The notes under the pieces were generated by a model. The model saw only the letters and a list, made by a program, of their open reading frames with translations. It had not been told where the DNA came from and searched no databases. A stretch of DNA of 64,000 bases from Lachnospiraceae bacterium (GTDB taxonomy: Bacteria; Bacillota; Clostridia; Lachnospirales; Lachnospiraceae), in NCBI GenBank assembly GCA_014804785.1, contig JAAUZD010000023.1, forward strand, positions 1 through 64,000, in the 5' to 3' direction. The translations under genes were made by a program, and so were the position numbers. Shown here one piece after another: positions 42,885 through 50,750 of this stretch. The first letter of the stretch is position 1. Each line of letters opens with the position of its first letter.

Positions 42885-45812
42885 ATGAAACAGCAGATTG
42901 AGAACATGAATGCCTATCAGATTATTGAAAAGAGAAAAATAAGCGATTTGAATTCGGATGGGTATATTTTAAAGCATAAAAAGACAGGGGCTTTGATCAC
43001 GCTTCTTCTGAATGATGATGAAAATAAAGTTTTTTATATAGGATTCCGTACGCCGCCTAAGGACAGTACTGGTGTTGCTCATATTCTGGAGCATTCGGTG
43101 CTGTGCGGTTCAAAGAATTTTCCGGTGAAGGATCCTTTTATTGAACTGGCAAAGGGGTCTCTAAATACGTTCTTAAATGCCATGACTTATCCTGATAAGA
43201 CGGTTTATCCGGTGGCAAGCTGTAATGACAAGGATTTTAAGAATCTGGTGCATGTCTACCTGGATGCGGTTTTTTATCCTAATATTTATAAAGAAGAAAA
43301 GATTTTCCGGCAGGAAGGCTGGCATTATGAGATGGAGAGCGTGGAAGACGAGCTGACTATCAATGGTGTCGTGTATAATGAGATGAAGGGGGCTTTTTCT
43401 TCGCCGGATGATGTTGTAGAGAGGGAGATCATGAATTCTCTTTATCCCGACGTCACTTATGGGCTGGAATCCGGCGGCGACCCTGAAGTTATTCCTGAAC
43501 TTACTTATGAAGAATTCTTAGCCTTCCATGAGAAATATTATCATCCTTCAAATAGTTACATTTATCTGTATGGAAATCTGAATGCCGAAGAGTATCTTTC
43601 TTTTATAGATGAGAACTATCTGTCTGCTTTTGAGCCCCTCGAGGTGGATTCCATGATTGGAAAGCAGCAGCCTTTCGATGCGCCTAAGGAGTTGGTGAGA
43701 GAGTACTCTATTATGGAAGATGAGTCTGCTCTGGAGAATACCTATCTGACTTATAACGTGTCTATGGGAAGCAGTCTTGACAGGAAGCTGTATATTGCGC
43801 TGGATGTACTGGATTATGTGCTTTGCTCTGCGCCGGGGGCGCCCCTTAAGCAGACATTGATTGACAGAGGAATCGGCAAAGACGTATACAGCACCATGGA
43901 AAACGGGATCTACCAGCCTTATTTTTCTGTTATTTCCAAAAATGCGGATGAGGATCAGAAGGATGCGTTTGTATCCACGATTCAGGAAGTGCTTGTAAAA
44001 CAGGTGGAAGAGGGGATTGATAAAAAGGCCCTGGCAGCTGCCATCAATTATTTTGAGTTCAGATACAGAGAGGCTGACTTCGGCTCCTATCCAAGAGGGC
44101 TTATGCTGGGACTGGAAGCACTTGACAGCTGGCTGTATGATGAAAAAGAACCTTTTATGCATATTGAGGCAAACCAGACTTTTGAAGATTTGAAAAAGTC
44201 CGTTGAAACCGGCTACTTTGAAGGATTGATCAGACAATACATCCTGGAAAATCCCCACAGGACGATTATGACGGTGAAGCCAGTGCAGGGACTTACCACG
44301 AGAAAAGATAAGGCGTTGCACGAAAAACTGCAGGCATATAAAGAGACTCTTTCCGAAAAGGAAAGGCAGGCAATTGTGGATCAGACTGCGGCTCTTCGGG
44401 CTTATCAGGAAGAGGAAAGTTCTAAGGAGGCATTAAAGACCATACCGCTTCTTGCCCGGGAAGACATGAAGAAAGAGGCAACCGGCTACATTAATGAAGT
44501 GTATGAGACGGAAGGAACAACGATTTTATTCCATGATATCTTTACCAATGGCATCGGATATCTGAATTTAGTATTTGATTTAAAAGATGTGCCTGCCGAT
44601 TTGTTCCCTTACGTGGGAGTTCTGAAGGCGGCGCTGATGATGGTGGATACGGAACATTTCAGTTATAGTGAATTGTTCAATGAGGTAAATATCCATACAG
44701 GCGGCATCAAAACGGTGGTAAATACCTATACAAATGCCAACGATATGAAAAAATATAAAGCCACTTTGGAAATCAAGTCCAAATCCCTCTATGAAAAGAG
44801 AGATAAGGCGCTGGAGCTGATGAAAGAAATCATATTGACTTCCAGATTTGATGATACAAAGCGGTTGTATGAGATTATTGCAGAAGCCAAATCCAGAATG
44901 CAGGCTGTTATGAGCGGAGCGGGGCATTCTCTTGCCGCAATCAGAACCCTTTCCTACTTTTCACCTACTGCGGCAGTGTCGGAGCAGGTCAGCGGCATTC
45001 CCCAGTACAGGCTGCTTGAAGAACTGGAAAAGGATTTTGAGAATCAAAAAGATAAGGTAGTGCAAAATTTGAAAGAACTGACCAGATGTATTTTCAGACC
45101 GGAAAATCTTCTGGTGGATTATACTGCAGAGAAGGAGGCTTATTCCGGGATTGAACAGGCGGTAAGCAGTCTGAAAGCGGATCTGTTTACGGAAAAAATC
45201 GCCCATGAGGGATTTGAACCTGTACTTCAAAAGAAAAATGAGGCATTCATGACCGCAGGGCAGGTACAGTATGTATGCAGGGCAGGTAATTTTATTGATA
45301 AAGGACTGCCTTATACAGGCGCGCTGAAAGTCCTCAAGGTCATGATGGGATATGATTATCTTTGGAACCAGGTCCGGGTAAAAGGCGGCGCCTATGGCTG
45401 TATGTGCAGCTTCTATAAAAATGGGGACGGCTATTTTGTCTCTTACAGGGATCCCAATCTGGATAAGACCATTCAGGTTTATGAGCAGGCAGCCGATTAT
45501 ATTAAAAACGCAAAACTGGATGAACGCACAGTGACCCAGTTCATCATCGGTGCAATCAGTGAACTTGATACACCTATGACGCCTGCAACGAAAGGGATAT
45601 ATTCCCTTGGCGGTTATATGACAGGGCTTTCCATGGAAAGAGTGCAGAAGGAGCGGGATGAACTGCTTTCAGTGACTGCAGAGGAAATCAGAGGACTTTA
45701 TAAGTACGTGCAGGCATTTATGGAGGATGCGTGCCTGTGCGTAGTTGGAAACGGAGAGAAAATCAAAGATAACAAGGAATTGTTCATGAATGTGGATCAG
45801 TTGTTCCATTAA
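42885..45812 (+). CDS. M16C zinc metallopeptidase (presequence-protease type)
   Basis: A 975-residue peptidase of the insulinase superfamily. The inverted zinc motif HILEH is at residues 66-70 (His66, Glu69, His70), and the third ligand is a Glu in VVYNEMKGAFSS near 166. The four-domain clam-shell with the M16C-associated central region gives the usual length of about 970-1000. It degrades short unstructured peptides, in eukaryotes the cleaved organelle presequences. There is no signal peptide, so it is cytoplasmic. Its ATG has AGGAGGAAAGG upstream, and the candidate RNA lies just ahead. Confidence 0.93.
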   Translation: MKQQIENMNAYQIIEKRKISDLNSDGYILKHKKTGALITLLLNDDENKVFYIGFRTPPKDSTGVAHILEHSVLCGSKNFPVKDPFIELAKGSLNTFLNAMTYPDKTVYPVASCNDKDFKNLVHVYLDAVFYPNIYKEEKIFRQEGWHYEMESVEDELTINGVVYNEMKGAFSSPDDVVEREIMNSLYPDVTYGLESGGDPEVIPELTYEEFLAFHEKYYHPSNSYIYLYGNLNAEEYLSFIDENYLSAFEPLEVDSMIGKQQPFDAPKELVREYSIMEDESALENTYLTYNVSMGSSLDRKLYIALDVLDYVLCSAPGAPLKQTLIDRGIGKDVYSTMENGIYQPYFSVISKNADEDQKDAFVSTIQEVLVKQVEEGIDKKALAAAINYFEFRYREADFGSYPRGLMLGLEALDSWLYDEKEPFMHIEANQTFEDLKKSVETGYFEGLIRQYILENPHRTIMTVKPVQGLTTRKDKALHEKLQAYKETLSEKERQAIVDQTAALRAYQEEESSKEALKTIPLLAREDMKKEATGYINEVYETEGTTILFHDIFTNGIGYLNLVFDLKDVPADLFPYVGVLKAALMMVDTEHFSYSELFNEVNIHTGGIKTVVNTYTNANDMKKYKATLEIKSKSLYEKRDKALELMKEIILTSRFDDTKRLYEIIAEAKSRMQAVMSGAGHSLAAIRTLSYFSPTAAVSEQVSGIPQYRLLEELEKDFENQKDKVVQNLKELTRCIFRPENLLVDYTAEKEAYSGIEQAVSSLKADLFTEKIAHEGFEPVLQKKNEAFMTAGQVQYVCRAGNFIDKGLPYTGALKVLKVMMGYDYLWNQVRVKGGAYGCMCSFYKNGDGYFVSYRDPNLDKTIQVYEQAADYIKNAKLDERTVTQFIIGAISELDTPMTPATKGIYSLGGYMTGLSMERVQKERDELLSVTAEEIRGLYKYVQAFMEDACLCVVGNGEKIKDNKELFMNVDQLFH

Positions 45813-45830
45813 GATTTAGGAGGATTTATT

Positions 45831-46841
45831 ATGATGAGAAAAGACAGCTGGAAAGCAGTATTAACGATTCTGGTGACAGGAATTTTAATGACAGGGTGTG
45901 GCGGTTCTGCCTCATCAAAAAACGCGACGGCATCTGCGGAGACTGCTATGGAAGTGGCTTATGACACTTCAGCATCCTATGATTCCGGTGATATTTACAG
46001 CGGCGGTACGGTGGAGGCAGCGGCAGAAGCGAAGGAGAATGGGGGATATGACGAGGGAGAAGGAGGAACAGAAGGATACAATACCCAGCGCAAACTCATC
46101 AAAAACGTGAATTTGCAGGTGGAGACGGAGACTTTTGATGAACTTCTTGCCACAGTGGAGGAAAAGACACAAAAGGCAGGAGGATACATAGAGCAGAGCT
46201 ATACTTATAACGGCAGTAATTATTATGGCGGCGACAGAAGGAATGCCAGCCTGACCATACGCATTCCGGCAGAGAGACTGAATGACTTCTTGTCATCTGT
46301 GTCGGAAGTATCCAATGTAATCAGCCGGAATGAAAGCGTTACAGATGTTACCTTGCAGTATGTGGATTTGGAAAGTCACAAAAAGGCATTACAGGCAGAA
46401 CAGGACAGATTATTGGAGCTTCTTGAAAAGGCGGAAACCATTGAGGATATCATCAGTTTGGAGAGCCGGTTTTCAGAAGTGCGTTATCAGATTGAAAGTA
46501 TGGAGTCCCAGCTGCGCACTATGGATAACCAGGTTTCTTACAGCACCGTTGAATTGTATATTGATGAGGTGGAAAAACTGACACCTGTGAAGGAACAGAC
46601 GACTTGGCAGAAAATTTCCGTTGGATTTATCAAAAGCCTTAATAATATTGAAAACGGGCTTGTGAATTTTGGAATTGGTGTGATTATTAGTCTGCCGTAT
46701 CTGGTTCTGTGGGCAGTCGTTATCCTGATCCTTGGGGGGTTCTGCTTGCTAATCATAAAAGTGAACCAGAAAAGAGTCGAAAGAGCCATGGAAAAGGCGG
46801 AAAAGGAATATAAAGAACAGAAAACAGAAAAGGAAGAGTAG
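45831..46841 (+). CDS. DUF4349 lipoprotein
   Basis: A 336-residue membrane lipoprotein. The signal peptide ends at a lipobox LMTGC (Cys near residue 23). The DUF4349 domain starts at RKLIKNVNLQVETETFDE and includes long coiled-coil helices (ESHKKALQAEQDRLLELLEKA). A transmembrane helix near 280-305 (ISLPYLVLWAVVILIL) is followed by a charged cytoplasmic tail. Being anchored at both ends, it forms an outside loop. Unknown function, often seen in envelope-stress regulons. It is 18 bases after the peptidase gene and one base before era. Confidence 0.88.
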   Translation: MMRKDSWKAVLTILVTGILMTGCGGSASSKNATASAETAMEVAYDTSASYDSGDIYSGGTVEAAAEAKENGGYDEGEGGTEGYNTQRKLIKNVNLQVETETFDELLATVEEKTQKAGGYIEQSYTYNGSNYYGGDRRNASLTIRIPAERLNDFLSSVSEVSNVISRNESVTDVTLQYVDLESHKKALQAEQDRLLELLEKAETIEDIISLESRFSEVRYQIESMESQLRTMDNQVSYSTVELYIDEVEKLTPVKEQTTWQKISVGFIKSLNNIENGLVNFGIGVIISLPYLVLWAVVILILGGFCLLIIKVNQKRVERAMEKAEKEYKEQKTEKEE

Positions 46842-46842
46842 A

Positions 46843-47745
46843 ATGAATGACCAGTATAAATCCGGTTTTGCAGCATTGATCGGAAGACCGAACGTAGGAA
46901 AATCAACATTAATGAATTGCCTGATCGGGCAGAAAATCGCCATCACATCCAGTAAACCGCAGACCACCAGAAACCGCATCCAGACAGTGTACACCTCAAA
47001 GGAGGGGCAGATTGTCTTTGTGGATACGCCGGGAATACATAAAGCGAAGAACCGGCTTGGGGACTATATGGTGAACGTGGCACAAAGAAGCCTTAAAGAG
47101 GTAGATGTGATTCTGTGGCTGGTAGAACCTTCTAACTTTATCGGGGCAGGAGAACGCCATATCATAGAACAACTTCAAAAAATCAATTTACCGGTCATAC
47201 TGGTCATCAACAAAATTGACACAGTAAAAAAGGAAGAACTTTTTGGATTCATCGACACCTATCGGAAGGAGATGGATTTTGCAGAGATCGTTCCGGTATC
47301 AGCGTTAAAAAGGGATAATACCCAGGAACTTTTAAAGTGCATTATGCAGTATCTTCCCTATGGGCCTGCTTTCTATGATGAGGATACGGTGACAGACCAG
47401 CCCCAGCGCCAGATTGTGGCGGAACTGATCAGAGAGAAGGCACTCAGGTGCCTGGAAGAAGAGATTCCTCACGGCATTGCGGTCACCATAGAGAGAATGA
47501 AGTGGCGCGGTAAGATTGTGGATATTGATGCGACAATCATCTGCGAGAGAGAGTCCCATAAAGGAATTATTATCGGAAAACAGGGAAGTATGCTCAAAAA
47601 AATCGGCACCAGTGCAAGGCGGGACATTGAGGAATTGCTGGAAAGTCAGGTCAATCTTAAACTCTGGGTAAAGGTGAAAAAGGATTGGCGGGACAGTGAT
47701 TTTCTCCTCAAAAATTTTGGTTATAATCAAAAGGACTGCGAATAG
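46843..47745 (+). CDS. era: Era GTPase
   Basis: A 300-residue GTPase essential for 30S assembly. G1 is GRPNVGKST, G2 QTTRNR, G3 DTPGIHKAK, G4 NKID. The C-terminal KH domain (residues about 205-300) has the signature GKQGSMLKKIG and binds 3' 16S rRNA. It starts right after the lipoprotein's stop and is followed by recO, the standard clostridial neighbourhood. Confidence 0.96.
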   Translation: MNDQYKSGFAALIGRPNVGKSTLMNCLIGQKIAITSSKPQTTRNRIQTVYTSKEGQIVFVDTPGIHKAKNRLGDYMVNVAQRSLKEVDVILWLVEPSNFIGAGERHIIEQLQKINLPVILVINKIDTVKKEELFGFIDTYRKEMDFAEIVPVSALKRDNTQELLKCIMQYLPYGPAFYDEDTVTDQPQRQIVAELIREKALRCLEEEIPHGIAVTIERMKWRGKIVDIDATIICERESHKGIIIGKQGSMLKKIGTSARRDIEELLESQVNLKLWVKVKKDWRDSDFLLKNFGYNQKDCE

Positions 47746-47776
47746 AAAAAAGAAAACAGTAAACCCTAATATCATA

Positions 47777-47813
47777 CTTTGAAAACATACTTTACAAAAG
47801 TATGTTTTCAAAG
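47777..47813. repeat. Perfect 17-base inverted repeat
   Basis: CTTTGAAAACATACTTT (47777-47793) and its exact reverse complement (47797-47813) are separated by ACA. It lies between era and the recO leader frame. There is no T-run after it and its stem is AT-rich, so it is an unusual terminator at best. It may stabilise the era mRNA end, or bind a protein. Confidence 0.85.
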
Positions 47814-47841
47814 CTTACATTTTGATACTAGGGGGCACAAG

Positions 47842-48012
47842 ATGAGAATTATAAATTACTGGGAACAATTTTTAAGTACTGGAAGGATTAATGATTATCT
47901 GGCCTACCGGGAGGAAGAGGCAGCCGGGCCAGAAGAAGATGAGGGAGCCGGAGAAGTTGCAGGAACAGATCAGTGTTACAGGGATGATTTTAAAAGCAGA
48001 ACCAGTCGGTGA
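47842..48012 (+). CDS. Small protein upstream of and overlapping recO
   Basis: A 56-residue frame beginning MRIINYWEQFLSTGRINDYL, with AGGGGG upstream, ends in an acidic stretch. Small proteins with a similar start are often found just ahead of recO in Lachnospiraceae as far as I recall. It overlaps the recO start by about 70 bases in another frame, suggesting coupling. Function unknown, and the last 20 residues may not be original. Confidence 0.55.
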   Translation: MRIINYWEQFLSTGRINDYLAYREEEAAGPEEDEGAGEVAGTDQCYRDDFKSRTSR

Positions 48013-48622
48013 ATATGACAGACGGGTAGTGATACTTACAAGGGAGAGGGGAAAGATTGCAGCATTTGCAAGAGGCGCCAGAAAGCAGGGGAGCCGGCTG
48101 CTGGCTTCCACCAATCCCTTTTGCTTTGGCGGGTTTAGGATGTATGAGGGGAGGAGCGCATATAGTATCGCGGAAGTCACCGTCAGCAATTACTTTGAGG
48201 AATTCAGGGTAAAGTTTGAAGAGGCATGCTTTGGGATGTATTTTCTGGAGGTCATGGATTATTACACCAGAGAAAACAGCGATGAAAAAGAAATGCTGAA
48301 ACTCTTGTATCAGTCGCTGCGGGCTCTTCTGCATGAGGGGCTTCCCAATTCTCTTGTGCGATACATATTTGAAATAAAAGCACTGGCATTAAGCGGAGAA
48401 TATCCGGGACCGCCCAAAAGAGAACAGCCTTATCTTGAATCCACGCTTTATGCGCTGAATTTTATTGTTGCGTCCAGCGTTGAAAAACTCTATACATTTA
48501 CGGTGACGGATCAGGTACTTTACGAGATTTCCCAGATTGCCGATATCTTTCGGAAGCGTTTTATGGACAGAAAAATGAAAAGTCTGGAAATCTTATCCGA
48601 AATAAATGCAGATGTTGAATGA
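47939..48622 (+). CDS. recO: DNA repair protein RecO
   Basis: About 227 residues. The N-terminal OB fold is ISVTGMILKAEPVGEYDRR, then VVILTRERGKIAAFARGARK, which binds single-stranded DNA and RecR in recombinational repair. The helical C-terminal part follows. The ATG at 47939 lacks a good ribosome site; a TTG at 47957 (protein start MQEQISVTG) has AGGGAG nine bases upstream and may be the true start. Family lengths are usually about 240-250. No zinc-binding cysteines are seen. Confidence 0.9.
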   Translation: MREPEKLQEQISVTGMILKAEPVGEYDRRVVILTRERGKIAAFARGARKQGSRLLASTNPFCFGGFRMYEGRSAYSIAEVTVSNYFEEFRVKFEEACFGMYFLEVMDYYTRENSDEKEMLKLLYQSLRALLHEGLPNSLVRYIFEIKALALSGEYPGPPKREQPYLESTLYALNFIVASSVEKLYTFTVTDQVLYEISQIADIFRKRFMDRKMKSLEILSEINADVE

Positions 48623-48631
48623 AATTCCATG

Positions 48632-48660
48632 TTGAAAAACAAGGGTAAGTCATATATAAT
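48632..48660 (+). promoter_or_regulatory. Promoter between recO and the lipoprotein gene
   Basis: TTGAAA (48632-48637), a 17-base spacer and TATAAT (48655-48660) lie 35 bases before the lipoprotein ATG at 48695. It may also serve glyS and alaS. Confidence 0.7.
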
Positions 48661-48694
48661 GAATGGGGTAAATCGAAGAAAACAGGGGAACGAT

Positions 48695-49312
48695 ATGAAA
48701 AGCAGCTTTAAGAAATTCTATAAATTGATTACTGTAACACTGATTTTCACCGGAATGTTGGGAATTGTTTCCTGTGGAAGCAAAGTGGACGGAGTGAATG
48801 AATCCCTCCTTACGATTGAAAAGGATGGGACGGTTCGCGCGGAGATTGTGGAAAACTTTATGGAAGGCTATTATGATAAAGAGGAATTGCAGCAGACGAT
48901 TTTAGAGCAGGCAGCCTCTTATAATCGAAATGCAGGAAGCGGGAGCATAACGGTTGAAAAGGTGGAATCGAAGGACGAAATGATTATCGTCCAGATGACC
49001 TATGCCGGAACGCAGGATTACGCTTCTTTTAATCGTGCCGTCTTTTTTGCAGGGACTGCAGCGGAGGCAAAAGAAGCTGGTTATAATCTGAACGTGGTGT
49101 TGAGCGGCGTAAAAGATGCGCAGGAAACCGTGGGTGAGTCAGATATCCTTGGAATGGAAAAGGGTAAGCTTCTTGTTACAAATATTAATGATGGGATAGA
49201 GTTAGACGGAAAAGCACTTTATGTCAGTGATAATGTCATCACAGCGCCGAATGCCAAAATTATCTGGTACACCGGTGATGAAGATGGATTAGCATATATT
49301 GTCTATCAATAA
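48695..49312 (+). CDS. Predicted lipoprotein of unknown function
   Basis: A 205-residue secreted lipoprotein. The signal peptide (KSSFKKFYKLITVTLIFTG) ends with a Cys in LGIVSCGS. The mature part has alternating strands and helices (YAGTQDYASFNRAVFFAGT) and no recognised domain. I chose the ATG at 48695, with GGGGAACGAT upstream; the longer frame would put the promoter inside the gene. It precedes glyS by 12 bases. Confidence 0.78.
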   Translation: MKSSFKKFYKLITVTLIFTGMLGIVSCGSKVDGVNESLLTIEKDGTVRAEIVENFMEGYYDKEELQQTILEQAASYNRNAGSGSITVEKVESKDEMIIVQMTYAGTQDYASFNRAVFFAGTAAEAKEAGYNLNVVLSGVKDAQETVGESDILGMEKGKLLVTNINDGIELDGKALYVSDNVITAPNAKIIWYTGDEDGLAYIVYQ

Positions 49313-49324
49313 TGGAGGATTATT

Positions 49325-50713
49325 ATGGAAAAAACAATGGAAAAAATCGTTGCTCTGGCGAAGGCAAGAGGATTTGTATATCCCGGCTCCGAAATTTACG
49401 GCGGTCTTGCCAATACCTGGGATTACGGCAATCTGGGTGTAGAATTGAAGAATAATGTAAAGAAGGCATGGTGGCAGAAATTCATTATGGAAAATCCCTA
49501 CAATGTAGGTGTTGACTGCGCAATTCTGATGAATCCCCAGACCTGGGTCGCATCTGGGCATCTTGGAAGCTTTTCCGATCCCCTTATGGATTGTAAGGAA
49601 TGTCATGAGCGTTTCCGTGCGGACAAGATCATTGAAGATTTTGCAGCTGAAAACCATGTAGAGTTAGACGGCTCCGTGGATGGATGGAGTCAGGAAAAGA
49701 TGAAGAACTTCATCGAAGAACATAACATTGCCTGCCCTTCCTGCGGCAAACATAATTTTACCGATATTCGTCAGTTCAATCTGATGTTCAAAACTTTCCA
49801 GGGCGTTACGGAAGATGCCAAGAACACCGTTTATTTAAGACCGGAAACTGCACAGGGGATTTTTGTCAACTTTAAGAATGTACAAAGAACATCCCGCAAG
49901 AAGATTCCGTTTGGAATCGGACAGATTGGAAAATCCTTCCGTAATGAGATCACACCGGGAAACTTTACATTCCGTACCAGAGAATTTGAACAGATGGAGC
50001 TGGAGTTTTTCTGTGAGCCGGATACGGATCTTGAATGGTTTGCTTACTGGAAGCAGTTCTGTATTGACTGGCTTAAGAGCCTTGGCATGAAAGAGGAAGA
50101 GATGCGTGTGCGTGATCACGACAAAGAAGAGCTGTCCTTCTATTCCAAGGCAACTACAGACATAGAATTTTTGTTCCCCTTCGGCTGGGGTGAACTGTGG
50201 GGGATCGCAGATAGAACAGACTACGATCTGACACAGCATCAGAATACTTCAGGAGAGGATTTGTCCTATTTTGACGATCAGAAGAACTGGAGATATGTTC
50301 CCTATGTCATTGAGCCTTCGCTCGGTGCGGATCGTGTGGTATTGGCATTTTTGTGTGCTGCCTATGATGAAGAGGAGATTGGAGAAGGTGATGTGCGTAC
50401 CGTGCTTCATTTCCATCCTGCGCTTGCACCTGTGAAGATTGGCGTTCTGCCTCTTTCCAAGAAACTGAACGAGGGAGCAGAGAAGATTTTCACGCAGCTG
50501 TCCAAGCAATATAACTGCGAATTTGACGATAGAGGAAATATCGGAAAGAGATACCGCCGTCAGGATGAAATTGGTACACCGTTCTGTGTTACTTATGATT
50601 TTGAATCCGAGACAGACGGATGCGTTACTGTAAGATTCAGGGATTCTATGGAGCAGGAACGGGTAGCGATAGCGGATCTGGATGCTTATTTTGCAGATAA
50701 AATGACTTTTTGA
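49325..50713 (+). CDS. glyS: Glycyl-tRNA synthetase (alpha2 type)
   Basis: A 462-residue class II synthetase that charges tRNA-Gly. Motif 1 is in [19 protein letters not shown], motif 2 is [21 protein letters not shown], split by the loop, and motif 3 [17 protein letters not shown]. The C-terminal anticodon-binding domain starts near 370 ([14 protein letters not shown]). The cysteines CKECHERFR and CPSCGKHN form the zinc insertion of this type. AGGA precedes the ATG. No T-box leader is present. Confidence 0.96.
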   Translation: MEKTMEKIVALAKARGFVYPGSEIYGGLANTWDYGNLGVELKNNVKKAWWQKFIMENPYNVGVDCAILMNPQTWVASGHLGSFSDPLMDCKECHERFRADKIIEDFAAENHVELDGSVDGWSQEKMKNFIEEHNIACPSCGKHNFTDIRQFNLMFKTFQGVTEDAKNTVYLRPETAQGIFVNFKNVQRTSRKKIPFGIGQIGKSFRNEITPGNFTFRTREFEQMELEFFCEPDTDLEWFAYWKQFCIDWLKSLGMKEEEMRVRDHDKEELSFYSKATTDIEFLFPFGWGELWGIADRTDYDLTQHQNTSGEDLSYFDDQKNWRYVPYVIEPSLGADRVVLAFLCAAYDEEEIGEGDVRTVLHFHPALAPVKIGVLPLSKKLNEGAEKIFTQLSKQYNCEFDDRGNIGKRYRRQDEIGTPFCVTYDFESETDGCVTVRFRDSMEQERVAIADLDAYFADKMTF

Positions 50714-50750
50714 TAAATGATTACGGGCGACTGATTTGGAGGAAAGAAAC

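Noticed and set aside
43548-44321. 257-residue frame antisense to the M16C peptidase gene
   Set aside because: No domain or start signal; the codon pattern belongs to the opposite strand.
49289-49657. Possible T-box or other riboswitch before glyS or alaS
   Set aside because: The leaders are only 12 and 37 bases, too short, and no T-box sequence is seen.
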